A stretch of DNA of 19,953 nucleotides from Carex sylvatica (taxonomy: Eukaryota > Streptophyta > Magnoliopsida > Poales > Cyperaceae): assembly GCA_964058845.1 (NCBI GenBank), contig CAXKVR010000794.1, positions 1-19,953 of the forward strand, given 5' to 3'. This document shows positions 1-8,688 of this stretch, one piece after another. The notes beneath the pieces are model-generated. The model was not told the origin of the DNA, did no database searches, and worked only from the letters and a program-made list of their open reading frames with translations. Within the stretch, counting starts at the first letter, position 1. Each line of letters opens with the position of its first letter. A program made the position numbers and the translations under genes.

Positions 1-255
1 TGATATTTCGGAGGACACAATAGGTAATTAGAATCTGAGTTTAAAACTTTAAATGGAATTCAGGGATGTACTGGTATTTCTTAAACAGTATGTAGTATCA
101 GGGGTTGTTTAGGGAAAGTGTTATTTTTATTCTATTTCTTCCCTGTTTCTGTTTTCTATGGTTATGATTTACTATGTAAACTAAATTTTATGTTTTTAAT
201 GATTATATAGCCTACAGGCTTCATCTCAAGAAAAAAAAGGACAAGTGTTCCATAA
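1..255 (+). other. Possible exon pieces at the left edge, unidentified
   Basis: Bases 2-23 have a single open frame (DISEDTI plus one base) and end at a good donor, ATAG|GTAATT. The first strong acceptor, CCTACAG at 211-217, continues the frame as GFISRKKRTSVP and a TAA at 253-255. This may be the last exon of a transcript entering from the left. Alternatively, it may connect to 1575 through the weak donor at 246, which keeps phase. The open stretch is short, so chance is a serious alternative. Confidence 0.22.
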
Positions 256-565
256 TTTTTACACACTGTATTACTCCTTATAAATTGCAAATGAGTTGTT
301 AGATTACCATATCACACTACCTTTTCTACATAGTGTCTGAGTTGTTTCACAGTAGTTTCAGATCGTCGTCATCAATGTTATTTAAGGTAAATGTATGCTT
401 ATTTGAGGTATAATACAAGCATCAAGGTCTAAATTAGATTGTGCCTTTATTTAATTGCTTAGTCTAAATGGAAAAATAATCTATGGCAAAATTGAATATT
501 GGTATTAATTGTAATACGAGTGTTGAATTAATAATATAATAAAAATAATAAAAAATAATATATAA
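256..565. other. AT-rich intergenic or intronic sequence
   Basis: No open frame, repeat or RNA gene is recognised. The end (520-565) is an AATAATAAAA-rich low-complexity tract that leads into transposon-like termini. Confidence 0.6.
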
Positions 566-860
566 AATAGATGTATCGTATCTTCTATTTTTGAAAATTG
601 CCGTATCGCCATATCCGTATCGTATCTGAAACGATACTCGTACCTGTATCTATGCAACGTAGTATCTATCTATATATATACTTTTCTAAAAAAAATTAAT
701 AATTACCGTATAGGGTGACGAGTATGAAATAGTCGGGTTATGTTAACGGAAAAAACGCTACCCTTCCGTACCCGATAAGCTAACAAAAAAAACTTTATCC
801 GTATTTGTCTTATCAAATACAGGTTGGATGAACGGATAAAAGGATACCATTGACACCCCT
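566..860. repeat. Decayed hAT-like terminal sequences
   Basis: There are multiple CGTATC/GATACG motifs at 572-660 and GGATAAAAGGATACCATTG ending in TGACACCCCT at 851-860. The GTGTCA/TGACAC-CCCT terminus and GTATCC-type subterminal motifs resemble plant non-autonomous hAT elements such as the better preserved one at 4628-5319. The 5' end is not clear, so this may be two overlapping relics. Confidence 0.4.
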
Positions 861-930
861 AAAGGGGTCCCGTTGCATTGTGAATACTTTTTTTTGTGAG
901 ACTTGATTCGACTTCTCAATAAGCAACACC

Positions 931-1157
931 TAGAGGTGGCAATGGGTCGGGTCAAGTTGTCAGTTCACTATCAGATTGAGATTGCATTATCTCAACCGAC
1001 CTGTCAGATAAGAGGTCAACCCAACACCTGACCTATACTAGAAGGGTGTGCAATGTTACGTCAAAAATCTTGACATGTGAACATGCGGGCGTTTTTATAT
1101 ATATGTGGCTTGACAAAAACCAAGAAATGGGTAGGTCATGCCATGACCCGCCACCTA
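931..1157. mobile_element. MITE-like element with TAGAGGTGGC / GCCACCTA ends
   Basis: It starts TAGAGGTGGCAATGGGTCGG and ends GACCCGCCACCTA, an imperfect terminal inverted repeat of about 15-18 bp, for a total of about 227 bp. Its interior is rich in GGTC/GACC motifs (GGGTCGGGTC, CAACCGACCTG, GAGGTCAACCCAACACCTGACC). The flanks (CAACACC and AACCTGC) do not give a convincing target duplication. It is hAT-like by its ends, with modest confidence. Confidence 0.45.
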
Positions 1158-1227
1158 AACCTGCCCAAGTCTAAATACGGCTCCAAGAAATTTTAGACTC
1201 TGTAGCAACCCTCTATTTTATGAATTC

Positions 1228-1392
1228 TGATCCCCTAAAGTAACTTAAATTTTGAGTTTAGATCTGAACCGCCCGATCTGCTCTGGCACGATTATTAAAG
1301 GGGCCCTGTGCATTCCACCTTGGGCTGGATTGGCCCGAATTCTGATCGGGTTCAGATGCAAACTCAAAATTTGGGATACTTTAGGGGGTCCC
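1228..1392 (+). repeat. Foldback repeat (copy A), MITE-like
   Basis: Inverted arms of about 39 bp at 1232-1270 and 1349-1388 (CCCCTAAAGTAACTT and AACTCAAAATTTGGG...TTTAGGGGG) flank a 78-bp loop. A relative lies at 9814-9960 in opposite orientation. No clear target duplication is seen, so the superfamily is uncertain. A separate short palindrome, CCCTATTTCATAGGG, follows at 1396-1410. Confidence 0.65.
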
Positions 1393-1574
1393 AACCCCTA
1401 TTTCATAGGGTCAGTATTATGTGGGTCAGCTATAGGCGTTACTTGTGCAACCAAACCAAAAGTAAAGTTCTAGAAGTATAATTGTAATATGCGGAGGTTG
1501 TTTGTCTCCTTGTAAATTATTTATTCTAATGGCACTGATGTGTTTTTATTTTATCTTGTTCGATTTTGGTTTAG

Positions 1575-3045
1575 ACTGTTAGTCCTGGAGCATGGTTATC
1601 AGATCTCTCTCAAGAGCGGTATGAGGTTAGGGAGAAGAAGGCCTCTAGAAAGGTATTGTTACACATAAATTCATTTGTTTTAACTTTTAATAACCAACTG
1701 CCAAAAATATATAAAAAAAATTACAACAAAAAGAAAAGATATAGAAAGGTTCTTTCTATATATAAAATTTTCTGGGAAGCATGGTTATCAGATCTCTCTC
1801 AAGAGCGGTATGAGGTTTAGGGAGAAGAAGGCCTCTAGAAAGGTTTTGTTACACATAAATTCATTTGTTTTAACTTTTAATAACCAACTGCCAAAAATAT
1901 ATAAAAAAAATTACAACAAAAAGAAAAGATATAGAAAGGTTCTTTCTATATATAAAATTTTCTGGGAATTGTTTTGGATAATAAGTAAAGTTTATACCAC
2001 CTTAATTTCCTTAAGAGAGTGGGACCAAATATTTGTCAAATGCCAGGGCATTTCTGAGTAAATATTTTAACAGAGGCACAGAGCAGTTTTTACTTCATGC
2101 AGTGCACGAACCATATGCAGTTCTTTGATTTGTCCGTGCACTGCATGTAGCCCAAACTGCTCTGTTAAAATCTTTACCCGCATTTCTTCTCTTTACTAGT
2201 ATCAAGCAGCAGTTTTTGTAAATTCTCTTAGTTTAGATATATCCTTATATATGCCGGTCCATGCTTTGCTGTTATACCCTCCCCAGAGTGATATTTGTTT
2301 CCCCTTTTTTGTTACTTGACCTTCTTTGAGAATGTTAATTTGTAAATATGAAACCCACATTTTGATTCTTTTACATTCACTAGTAACGACAAACATATAA
2401 TTATACTCAAGCTACAATTTTTAATATTATAACGAAGGTAAAACACAGTTTTGCCAGGGAACTCTTTTGTCGAGCAAAATACAAAGTTTATGCTTAAAAA
2501 CTTTGATTCTGACTATAAAATATGGTTTTCTGCAATGCTCGCACAAGTTTGATTCTCATTGGAGTTTACTTCTGTACATTTGAACAAATATGAGGTTATT
2601 CTCCATATTAGGAAGTCAGGCAGGTGGGCCCACCACAAAGTTTAAACAAGGGCATTTTAGAGAATAGTTTTTGGAGCATGGGCATTTTGTAATAGAAATT
2701 GAGGAAAAAAATCGGGAGTAGGGCCATCAAAGCCTTCACAAAAGAATTAAAAAAAAAAATAATCAAACCTTAAAATAGTGATTTTTATTGAATGTATATT
2801 ACAAACTATTTGTATAGATTGGTATCTCCTCTTACCTTAGCATGATTTTTTCGAAAGTTGACATGAAGGTTAATATCAATGTTCAAGGGTGTCTCGGCAA
2901 AAATTATTTTTTTATGCTGCTTAGCCAATTGTTTCATATTGGCATTTTATTGTCCCTCTAATAATTGTTATTTTTCTTTTCATTTACTTTTTTGCAGAGA
3001 ATTAGAGGATTGAAGGCTATGTGCATGGAGAGTGATTCAGAGTGA
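1575..3045 (+). CDS. Probable last two exons of an unidentified plus-strand gene (partial)
   Basis: The exon at 1575-1652 follows the acceptor TTTTGGTTTAG and reads TVSPGAWLSDLSQERYEVRE, then KKASRK, ending at the donor AAG|GTATTG. The exon at 2998-3045 follows a strong T-rich acceptor (TTTACTTTTTTGCAG). It reads RIRGLKAMCMESDSE and a TGA in the same phase 0. The joined peptide is charged, with a basic stretch and an acidic C terminus, as in many nuclear proteins, but I do not recognise the family. A second open frame in the first exon (LLVLEHGYQ...) cannot be excluded. The exon before 1575 is not found with confidence. The intron contains a partial duplicate of the first exon and a hairpin repeat. 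Confidence 0.4.
1589..1967 (+). repeat. Tandem duplication, two copies of 189/190 bp
   Basis: Copy 1 is 1589-1777 and copy 2 is 1778-1967. They differ by only two changes that I can see: an extra T in copy 2 (GAGGTTAGGG to GAGGTTTAGGG) and one A/T difference (GGTATTG against GGTTTTG). The unit begins inside the exon at 1575-1652 and includes its donor. Copy 2 lacks the acceptor and the first five codons, and the extra T creates an in-frame TAG. Copy 2 is therefore a non-coding duplicate inside the intron. Confidence 0.95.
2056..2179. repeat. 124-bp hairpin (foldback repeat)
   Basis: The left arm 2056-2108 and right arm 2134-2178 are complementary over about 45 bases (GTAAA-ATTTTAACAGAG, GCAGTTT, CATGCAGTGCACG), with a 26-base loop. 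The left arm carries an extra eight bases that look like a local GCACAGAG duplication. It lies in the intron of the plus-strand gene fragment. It could be a tiny MITE or a small-RNA precursor; sequence alone does not decide. Confidence 0.75.
2180..2990. other. Intron-like AT-rich stretch without recognised content
   Basis: No coding sequence is seen between the hairpin and the acceptor at 2997. A palindromic GGTGGGCCCACCAC occurs at 2623-2636. The rest is T- and A-rich, as expected for a plant intron. Confidence 0.5.
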
Positions 3046-3591
3046 TTGTTAATGGAACAAAAGAGTGCAAAAAAAAAGAGCAATTTTTGTTTCAATTTTC
3101 AATTGACAGGGATAATATGAAAAGAACCATTAGTGTTAAATTTTAATTTTCTTAAGTTGCTCAGAAATCATTTTCAGAAAGAAAAAAAATTTGTGTATAT
3201 ATACCTTATTTTCTTAGTGCCAGATTAATTTTCCCTAGAGGTTATATGTGCCTTCACAAGATAACAGAGTAAAGTTCTCTCACTTAAAGAATTGCTCATG
3301 CTGTACCAGGCTTTTAAGAGAATCCCTAGGCCTGCCAAATATCTCATAGATCCTGTTACAAATTATATTTCCCTTTCTAAGACAATGATAGTCGCATACT
3401 ATTGCAACATTTTTTTATTTGTGAAATATTGCAACTGTTAAAATTTAATATTTATCATGTGACTAGTAAAGGTTGTCGGTCATCCCTGTGCATTCTTTTT
3501 AAAAGTGTGAGCAGGCTTTATGTCAGATTCCTAGTTTCAAAAATAAAATGCAAACAATGTTTGGTTGTAAAAATTAATATGAATTAATTAA
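3046..3591. other. Probable 3' UTR and intergenic sequence
   Basis: This follows the TGA at 3043-3045. No nearby canonical AATAAA is present; the first good match is at about 3542. No other feature is recognised before the long-TIR element. Confidence 0.4.
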
Positions 3592-4006
3592 GATAATTTT
3601 TTGTCAATAGAAAGATTATATGTGATTTTTCACGAGTAGAATTGTAAAAAGACCGATAGGGAAGGAATCGATCCAAAAAAACCAATGTTAGAATCAATGG
3701 AAGAGACGGATCCTAACACAGTTATGTTTTCTGTTTTTTGTTTAATAAAATATGAAACTTTTTAAAGAAAATAGATAGTTTTTCTATCATATCAAAATTC
3801 TAAGATATTTGATCAATTTTCTTAAAAACTTTGTATATTTTACTAGAGAATTAAAAACAGAAAACAGAACTGGATTAGAATCGGTGTCTTTTAATATTGG
3901 ATTTATTTGGATCGGTTTCTATCCCTACCGGTCTTTCTACTCACGAAAAATTACACTATTTCTTTCTCTTATTTTTTAATATTTTCTATAGACAAAAAAA
4001 ATAACC
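3592..4006. mobile_element. 415-bp non-autonomous DNA transposon with very long terminal inverted repeats
   Basis: The left end GATAATTTTTTGTCAATAGA pairs with the right end reading TCTATAGACAAAAAAAATAACC. Similarity between the arms continues inward for about 150 bases, including CACGAGTAGA, AAAAGACCGATAGGGA, ATCGATCCAAA, and GTTTTCTG against its complement at about 3856. Both ends are flanked by TTAATTAA (3584-3591 and 4007-4014). Because that octamer is palindromic, it could be an 8-bp duplication (hAT) or hide a 3-bp TTA/TAA duplication (PIF/Harbinger). There is no ORF, so it depended on a transposase supplied in trans. Confidence 0.8.
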
Positions 4007-4020
4007 TTAATTAAGGCTTT

Positions 4021-4620
4021 AATCATACTTTTGGACCTTTGGTAATTGGTAGTTGCATGTGCGCTACTCGGTAACCCTAGTATAGCTCTGAGATCTGGTA
4101 CCGAATACCGATACATTTAATTCGAAGGCTAGCCTTTGTGTGTAGATTTGCTTTTTGTTCTAAGGCAGGCATGTTTTTTTGTTTTCTTTTGAAAGGATAC
4201 TTTGAGCAGTATTGCCGGAGAGGTGAGAAAAAGGTTGATATGATAAAAAAAGGAAAATCAATAAATGATCATGCAATTAACTATGAATTTTCATTGGTAA
4301 TATTATGTTTTGATATGATAAAAAAAAAAGGTTGTTTGGGAACCCCAGTAGTAGAATATGATTTTATTTAAAGGAACAAAAAACAAGTGAAAAAAGAATA
4401 TGTTTTTGGTTTTGTGGCAAAAATACACTACTCTCATGTGGGAGTTATAAATTCGAAATTCACAAAAAAAAATCCTCTGTAATATACACAAGATTTTGAA
4501 AGTGTGTTGAAAATCTCAGCTAAGAAAATTGTCAAAAAGAAAAAAAAAAGTACCATTATTTATTTTTTATAAATTTTTTCAACAAATTAATGGTTGAGAG
4601 AAGAATTTAATTTTTCACTT
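4021..4620. other. Intergenic, A/T-rich, nothing recognised
   Basis: It holds poly-A runs and a repeated GATATGATAAAAAAA at about 4236 and 4312. Open frames here are short, read through low-complexity sequence, and have no recognised similarity. Confidence 0.5.
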
Positions 4621-4627
4621 TCCCAGC

Positions 4628-5319
4628 TAGGGGTGTAAACGGATACGGATAATCCGCTCCATATTCGCTTCGTATCCGGAGATTATCCGTATCCGGGTTA
4701 AACAGATACAGATAATTGCGGATACGGATACGGATAATTTTTGCATATGGTGAAAAAATGGCGGATACGGATATAGATAATTTCATGAATGTGAATATTC
4801 GTATCCGTATCCGCAATTATCCGGATCCGAAATTACTTGAACCAACTTTAACTTTACTGCTCCGGATAGAAGTTGTTATATATTATTCCATATTCATTTC
4901 AGTCTTAGTTGTGGTATAAATGATAATACAATATGGTTTTCAATTTAATCGCTTTTTTGCTGGTGATAGTGCTACAATAACTCAATTTCATTTTGTTTTT
5001 ATCTCAATTTTTTCATTATTTATTCTTTTTCATTCAAGACTTTAGTCCTTGAATGTAGTATACTTTTAGTCTCTGCTAAATTGATTTTAGTCACTGTTTC
5101 AAGACAACAACAAGTCACTTTTTTGTATCTTACAGTGCATAACTTAATTATCCGACAATTATTCGATCCGTATCCGTTGATTATCCGTTTCGTATCCGTA
5201 TCCGTTTAAGACGGATATAATTTTAAATTTTAATATCCGTTTACTATTCGTATCCGTATCCGTATCCACTCATTGAAAAACGGATACGGTATTAGCATTA
5301 TCCGCTCCGTTTACACCCC
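4628..5319. mobile_element. hAT-type non-autonomous transposon with GGATACGGAT subterminal motifs
   Basis: It begins TAGGGGTGTAAACGGATACG and ends CCGCTCCGTTTACACCCC, giving a terminal inverted repeat of at least 14 bp (GGGGTGTAAACGGA), typical of plant hAT elements. TCCCAGC flanks both sides (4621-4627 and 5320-5326); a full 8-bp duplication would have one mismatch. Many GGATACGGAT or ATCCGTATCC motifs in both orientations crowd the outer 200 bp at each end, as expected for transposase-binding subterminal repeats. The middle is AT-rich with no transposase. Open frames rich in Arg-Ile repeats here are translations of the motif, not genes. Confidence 0.85.
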
Positions 5320-5329
5320 TCCCAGCACC

Positions 5330-6117
5330 TTTTTTATTTTCTTCTACTATTAATTACCAAAAAGCTTTTAGGCACCACTGTAGGGATCTATTCATCATTT
5401 CATCTATGATCTATCTATCCGACCTCGGTGGGCCCACCACACCATAAAAGCATCTTTTAATTCATGTGACACGAATCACGAAGGAGATCCTATTATTGAG
5501 AGAAGAACAAAAACTTGTCCTTGCGGATTTGCTGCCTCTTGGGCCTCCCCAGATCTGTTTGGTTAAATGGGCTTTCATGAGTTCTTAATTTTTTTGAAGG
5601 GTATTTGTGAAATTTCACCTTTAACATGGGCTTTCTTCTGTAGTCTGAAAATTTCAAATTTTGCCGGATTGTTTTTACAATTTACTACATCTCATGCAAC
5701 CAATCTTTCAGAAATGTCATTTGAACTAAGAAATGCGCCATAATTTATTTATTTATTTATTTTTAAATAAAATAGTTGATCCTCGGCACATTCAAGAAGG
5801 AATTTATAGTTTTCTTCTTTTTTAGGAGTTGTTTAAGGTGTTTTTAATTTTCGTGAGGTTTGCATCTCTATTATTTTACACATTGTCACTTGTAGCATCT
5901 ACCGGAGAGAATTCTCATGATCAACTTCATCCTCCTAGACATAGCTTCAGAAGAAATTACGTAACGAAAAAAAGAAGACAGATAAACGAAGGTCTAATTG
6001 GCTACTTACTCATCAAGAGGCCGATCTTAATACATGCTAAGGGGTGCATAGCCACCCTATAGTTTTAATTTTTTTAATAATGTATATTGAATTTTAATTG
6101 AATTTATTGTTTGACAA
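5330..6117. other. Intergenic stretch with TCP-like palindrome and ATTT repeat
   Basis: GGTGGGCCCACCAC at 5427-5440 contains the GTGGGCCCAC palindrome that fits plant TCP-factor sites. An (ATTT)n run lies at about 5740-5765. A 77-codon frame from 5829 has no ATG start (TTG) and no family I recognise. It does follow a good acceptor-like T-tract with AG, so an exon cannot be fully excluded. Confidence 0.4.
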
Positions 6118-6126
6118 TTTTTATAA

Positions 6127-6545
6127 GAGGAGGATTCAAATGCCTCCATTTTTTGTGTCTCCATCATGTCTCCATTTTTAAAAACTTAAATAACTCAAAA
6201 TTTAAAACGTAAACGTCAAAATAAAACCATTAGATGTGATCTATGTTATTTTCTCTCTATGTTCATAAAAATTATCACATTTTGATTTTACTTTTATATG
6301 AATCAATAACTTGAAAAATCAACGTTTATAAATTATCCACATTAGTATACATAGCCAGCAACTTGGCTACGCGACTCTCAGCAACTTGGGTGAGAATAAG
6401 CAAGCTAGGCAGGTTTGGGCCACCAAAACAAAGTTGAAATGCCATAATTTTTTATACGTGCATAGATAAAATGATATAGTTCATATTCAATGATTTTATT
6501 TTGAATTTTAAAATTTTTAAAAATGGAGGCATTTGAACTCTCCTC
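6127..6545. mobile_element. Mutator-type MITE (419 bp) with perfect 9-bp target-site duplication
   Basis: The left terminus GAGGAGGATTCAAATGCCTC and right terminus, read inverted, GAGGAGAGTTCAAATGCCTC match over about 27 bp with few differences, continuing as CCATTTTT. The identical nonamer TTTTTATAA flanks both sides (6118-6126 and 6546-6554). A 9-bp duplication with ends starting in G points to the Mutator/MULE superfamily. There is no transposase ORF. A repeated CAGCAACTTGG motif lies at about 6357 and 6379. Confidence 0.88.
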
Positions 6546-6559
6546 TTTTTATAAAGTAA

Positions 6560-8360
6560 CATCTCCTTCATAAAATATGAAATGTGTGGTTGTAACTTAA
6601 TGGTTAGAATTGTACTTTGTGGTTATGAAGATTTGAGTTTAAATTCAGTTATCACACATTATGTATTTTGTGTTTTAGTTCCTTCAATTTAAATATTTTA
6701 GTTCTATCTCGACCAGAATCGTAAATCTTCAGAGGAGAGTAGAGGAAAGAGAAAAAGAGAGGATGTGAGTTTTGTATAAAAATTAAGCGCAATTTCAACA
6801 ACATTATAATTGAACTTGATGTTTTCTCTTCTCTTCTTTGATTTTCTTTTTTAATGAGATAATTTTGAAGCACAGTCTTGAATACTAACTTAACTAACTT
6901 GAATATAATCCTGACTATATTGTTAATTTCAAAGTCGACCAATAAAAAAAAAATTAACTGTGGTTTGAAATCTAAGTCAAAAAATTCAAGTATCTAAACT
7001 TTGTGGGACAAGTATCCTCTCAGGTACTGTAAAAGATTCTCTTCACTTTACGGTTTGAGATTTCCACTCAGTTGCTTTGAAATTTGGAATAGCGCAAGGA
7101 GCAATATTATTGGACTTTGAGATTCGTGCCAAGTTAAAAAGAATGGTCCTGATCCACTAATTGTGAAAGATTCTCTTTTCAGCACTAATGTGAATTCAAC
7201 TTTGTGATGTATAATTTGAAAACGAGAAAAAAAAGGATGGATAAAGCTCTTTAAATAAATCACACTTCACCAAATTTCCAGCATAAATCACAAGATACAA
7301 GTAGAGACCCACTAGAGTCTATAAAAGGAAGTGAGTGGCAAGCTTTCTTAACGAATTTATGATTATTGGGAAATAAAATGTAAAGCATGAAATGACGAAA
7401 GTCATGTTCGATTGTAAACTAAGAGGTAGAATAAACTTTTTAAAATTTATTCTACTATTAAATTGTCAACAAAAAAAGTAAAATATAAAAAATAAAATTG
7501 AGTAAGAGATTAATTAATTCAGACCAACTTACTTCACTTCTTTAAATAAACAAATATAATATATAATATATGATATAGCATTCCAACAAAATGAAGTGTA
7601 AATTACGAAAAATAAGATAAAATAAATAACTAAAATACTTTTTAAATTTAAATTTCAACTAAACATGACAGGAGGACTCAAAATAGTTCTCTACTCATCT
7701 CGGTGGCTACTATATATTTGTTTGTTGATTGTTTGTTCGTTTCTTTGGAGGGAGATAGGCGGTTGGTGGCAAGTCAATGCCTTCAAACTCGTATTTACTA
7801 AACTCCGAGATAATTTAGGTGATAACTGAAGAAGTTAGCCCCACTCGAGAATCAAAAAAGGAGGAAGCAATAATGGAAACATGGCAGAACAATCGCACAT
7901 GTATCTCACCTCCATTTTGAACGCACATTCTCACCTTCAAGTTACTGTTTACCAAACAAATTCTTTGCTACCCAACTAGATATAAATTTCTTGGATTATT
8001 AGTCTCTTAGAACTCACTTTTATAGCAAAACATTGTTGGGACTTTGAAGTTTGCAAATTATCATGTATTTATTTATTTATTATTTTATTTCTAAAGCAAC
8101 TTGACTTGTAGTTGAACGAAGATCACACTTGGGTCCACTTACAATTTTCTGAGTTGTTTATCAAGTATACAAATATAACTTGTAACAAACTGCCCAAGGG
8201 CCTTTCATCACAAATAAAAAAAATAAAAAAAATTGTAACAAACTTTTGTAAAGTTTGAGGCTTTTGTCAGTAAAATTGTTTTAAGTAAAGCTTGGATTTA
8301 CTGGGTCCACTTCTTTTGTCAGCAGTAAAATAGTAAAATAGTAAATAAAAAACCTAGTGA
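6560..8360. other. Intergenic region, no gene recognised
   Basis: AT-rich DNA with short chance open frames. It holds ATTT runs near 8065-8090, a threefold GTAAAATA-like run at 8325-8345, and an AATATAATATATAATATATG tract near 7553-7572. No transposon ends with matching flanks were found. Confidence 0.55.
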
Positions 8361-8688
8361 TTACCAGTTTACCAAGTACACGGTCAAAAGAACCTCTGAG
8401 GAAACCCAATAATTACAGAACCCTAGACAAAGCAAAAAGACAATAATACCCAACCCATCCATTAAAAATAGGACTACGCTATCACATGCCCTGTTTCTCT
8501 TCAGAAACAATGACAATACAAAACCCACATAAAAAATTATAACAAAAAACAAAGGAAAACTACACCCACCCAAAAATCCCTGAGCTAGAGAGAGAGAGAC
8601 ACACATTCACATGGCATAATTTACCCTTTTTTACTTAGTTATGATAAATATTACAAGGGAAGTTGTCCACACAAGCCACCACCTACTC
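8361..8688 (-). other. Probable 3' untranslated region of the neprosin-family gene
   Basis: The sequence just past the TAG stop keeps the AT-rich, non-repetitive character of a plant 3' UTR. No canonical AATAAA is seen on the minus strand here, which is common in plants, so the cleavage site cannot be placed. A GA dinucleotide run lies at 8588-8600. An open frame of 81 codons on the same strand starts at 8606 with a hydrophobic product. I regard it as chance, because it has no similarity I recognise and sits where the 3' UTR must be. Confidence 0.4.

Noticed and set aside
1252..1473. 73-codon plus-strand frame
   Set aside because: It coincides with the foldback repeat copy A and starts at a non-ATG codon.
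4607..4919. Open frames on both strands rich in Arg-Ile-Arg-Ile repeats
   Set aside because: They are translations of the GGATACGGAT motif array of the hAT-type element, and appear on both strands at once.
5829..6062. 77-codon frame with a hydrophobic start and a basic middle, like a small secreted peptide
   Set aside because: It has no ATG start and I recognise no family. An acceptor-like AG before it keeps a small doubt, so it is mentioned only under the intergenic entry.
6652..7263. Two minus-strand frames of 96 and 71 codons
   Set aside because: Low-complexity Lys/Leu/Phe composition from AT-rich DNA, no splice context and no recognised domains.
8361..8606. 81-codon hydrophobic frame downstream of the stop
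   Set aside because: It lies in the probable 3' UTR. No recognised similarity, and its composition reflects T-rich DNA.
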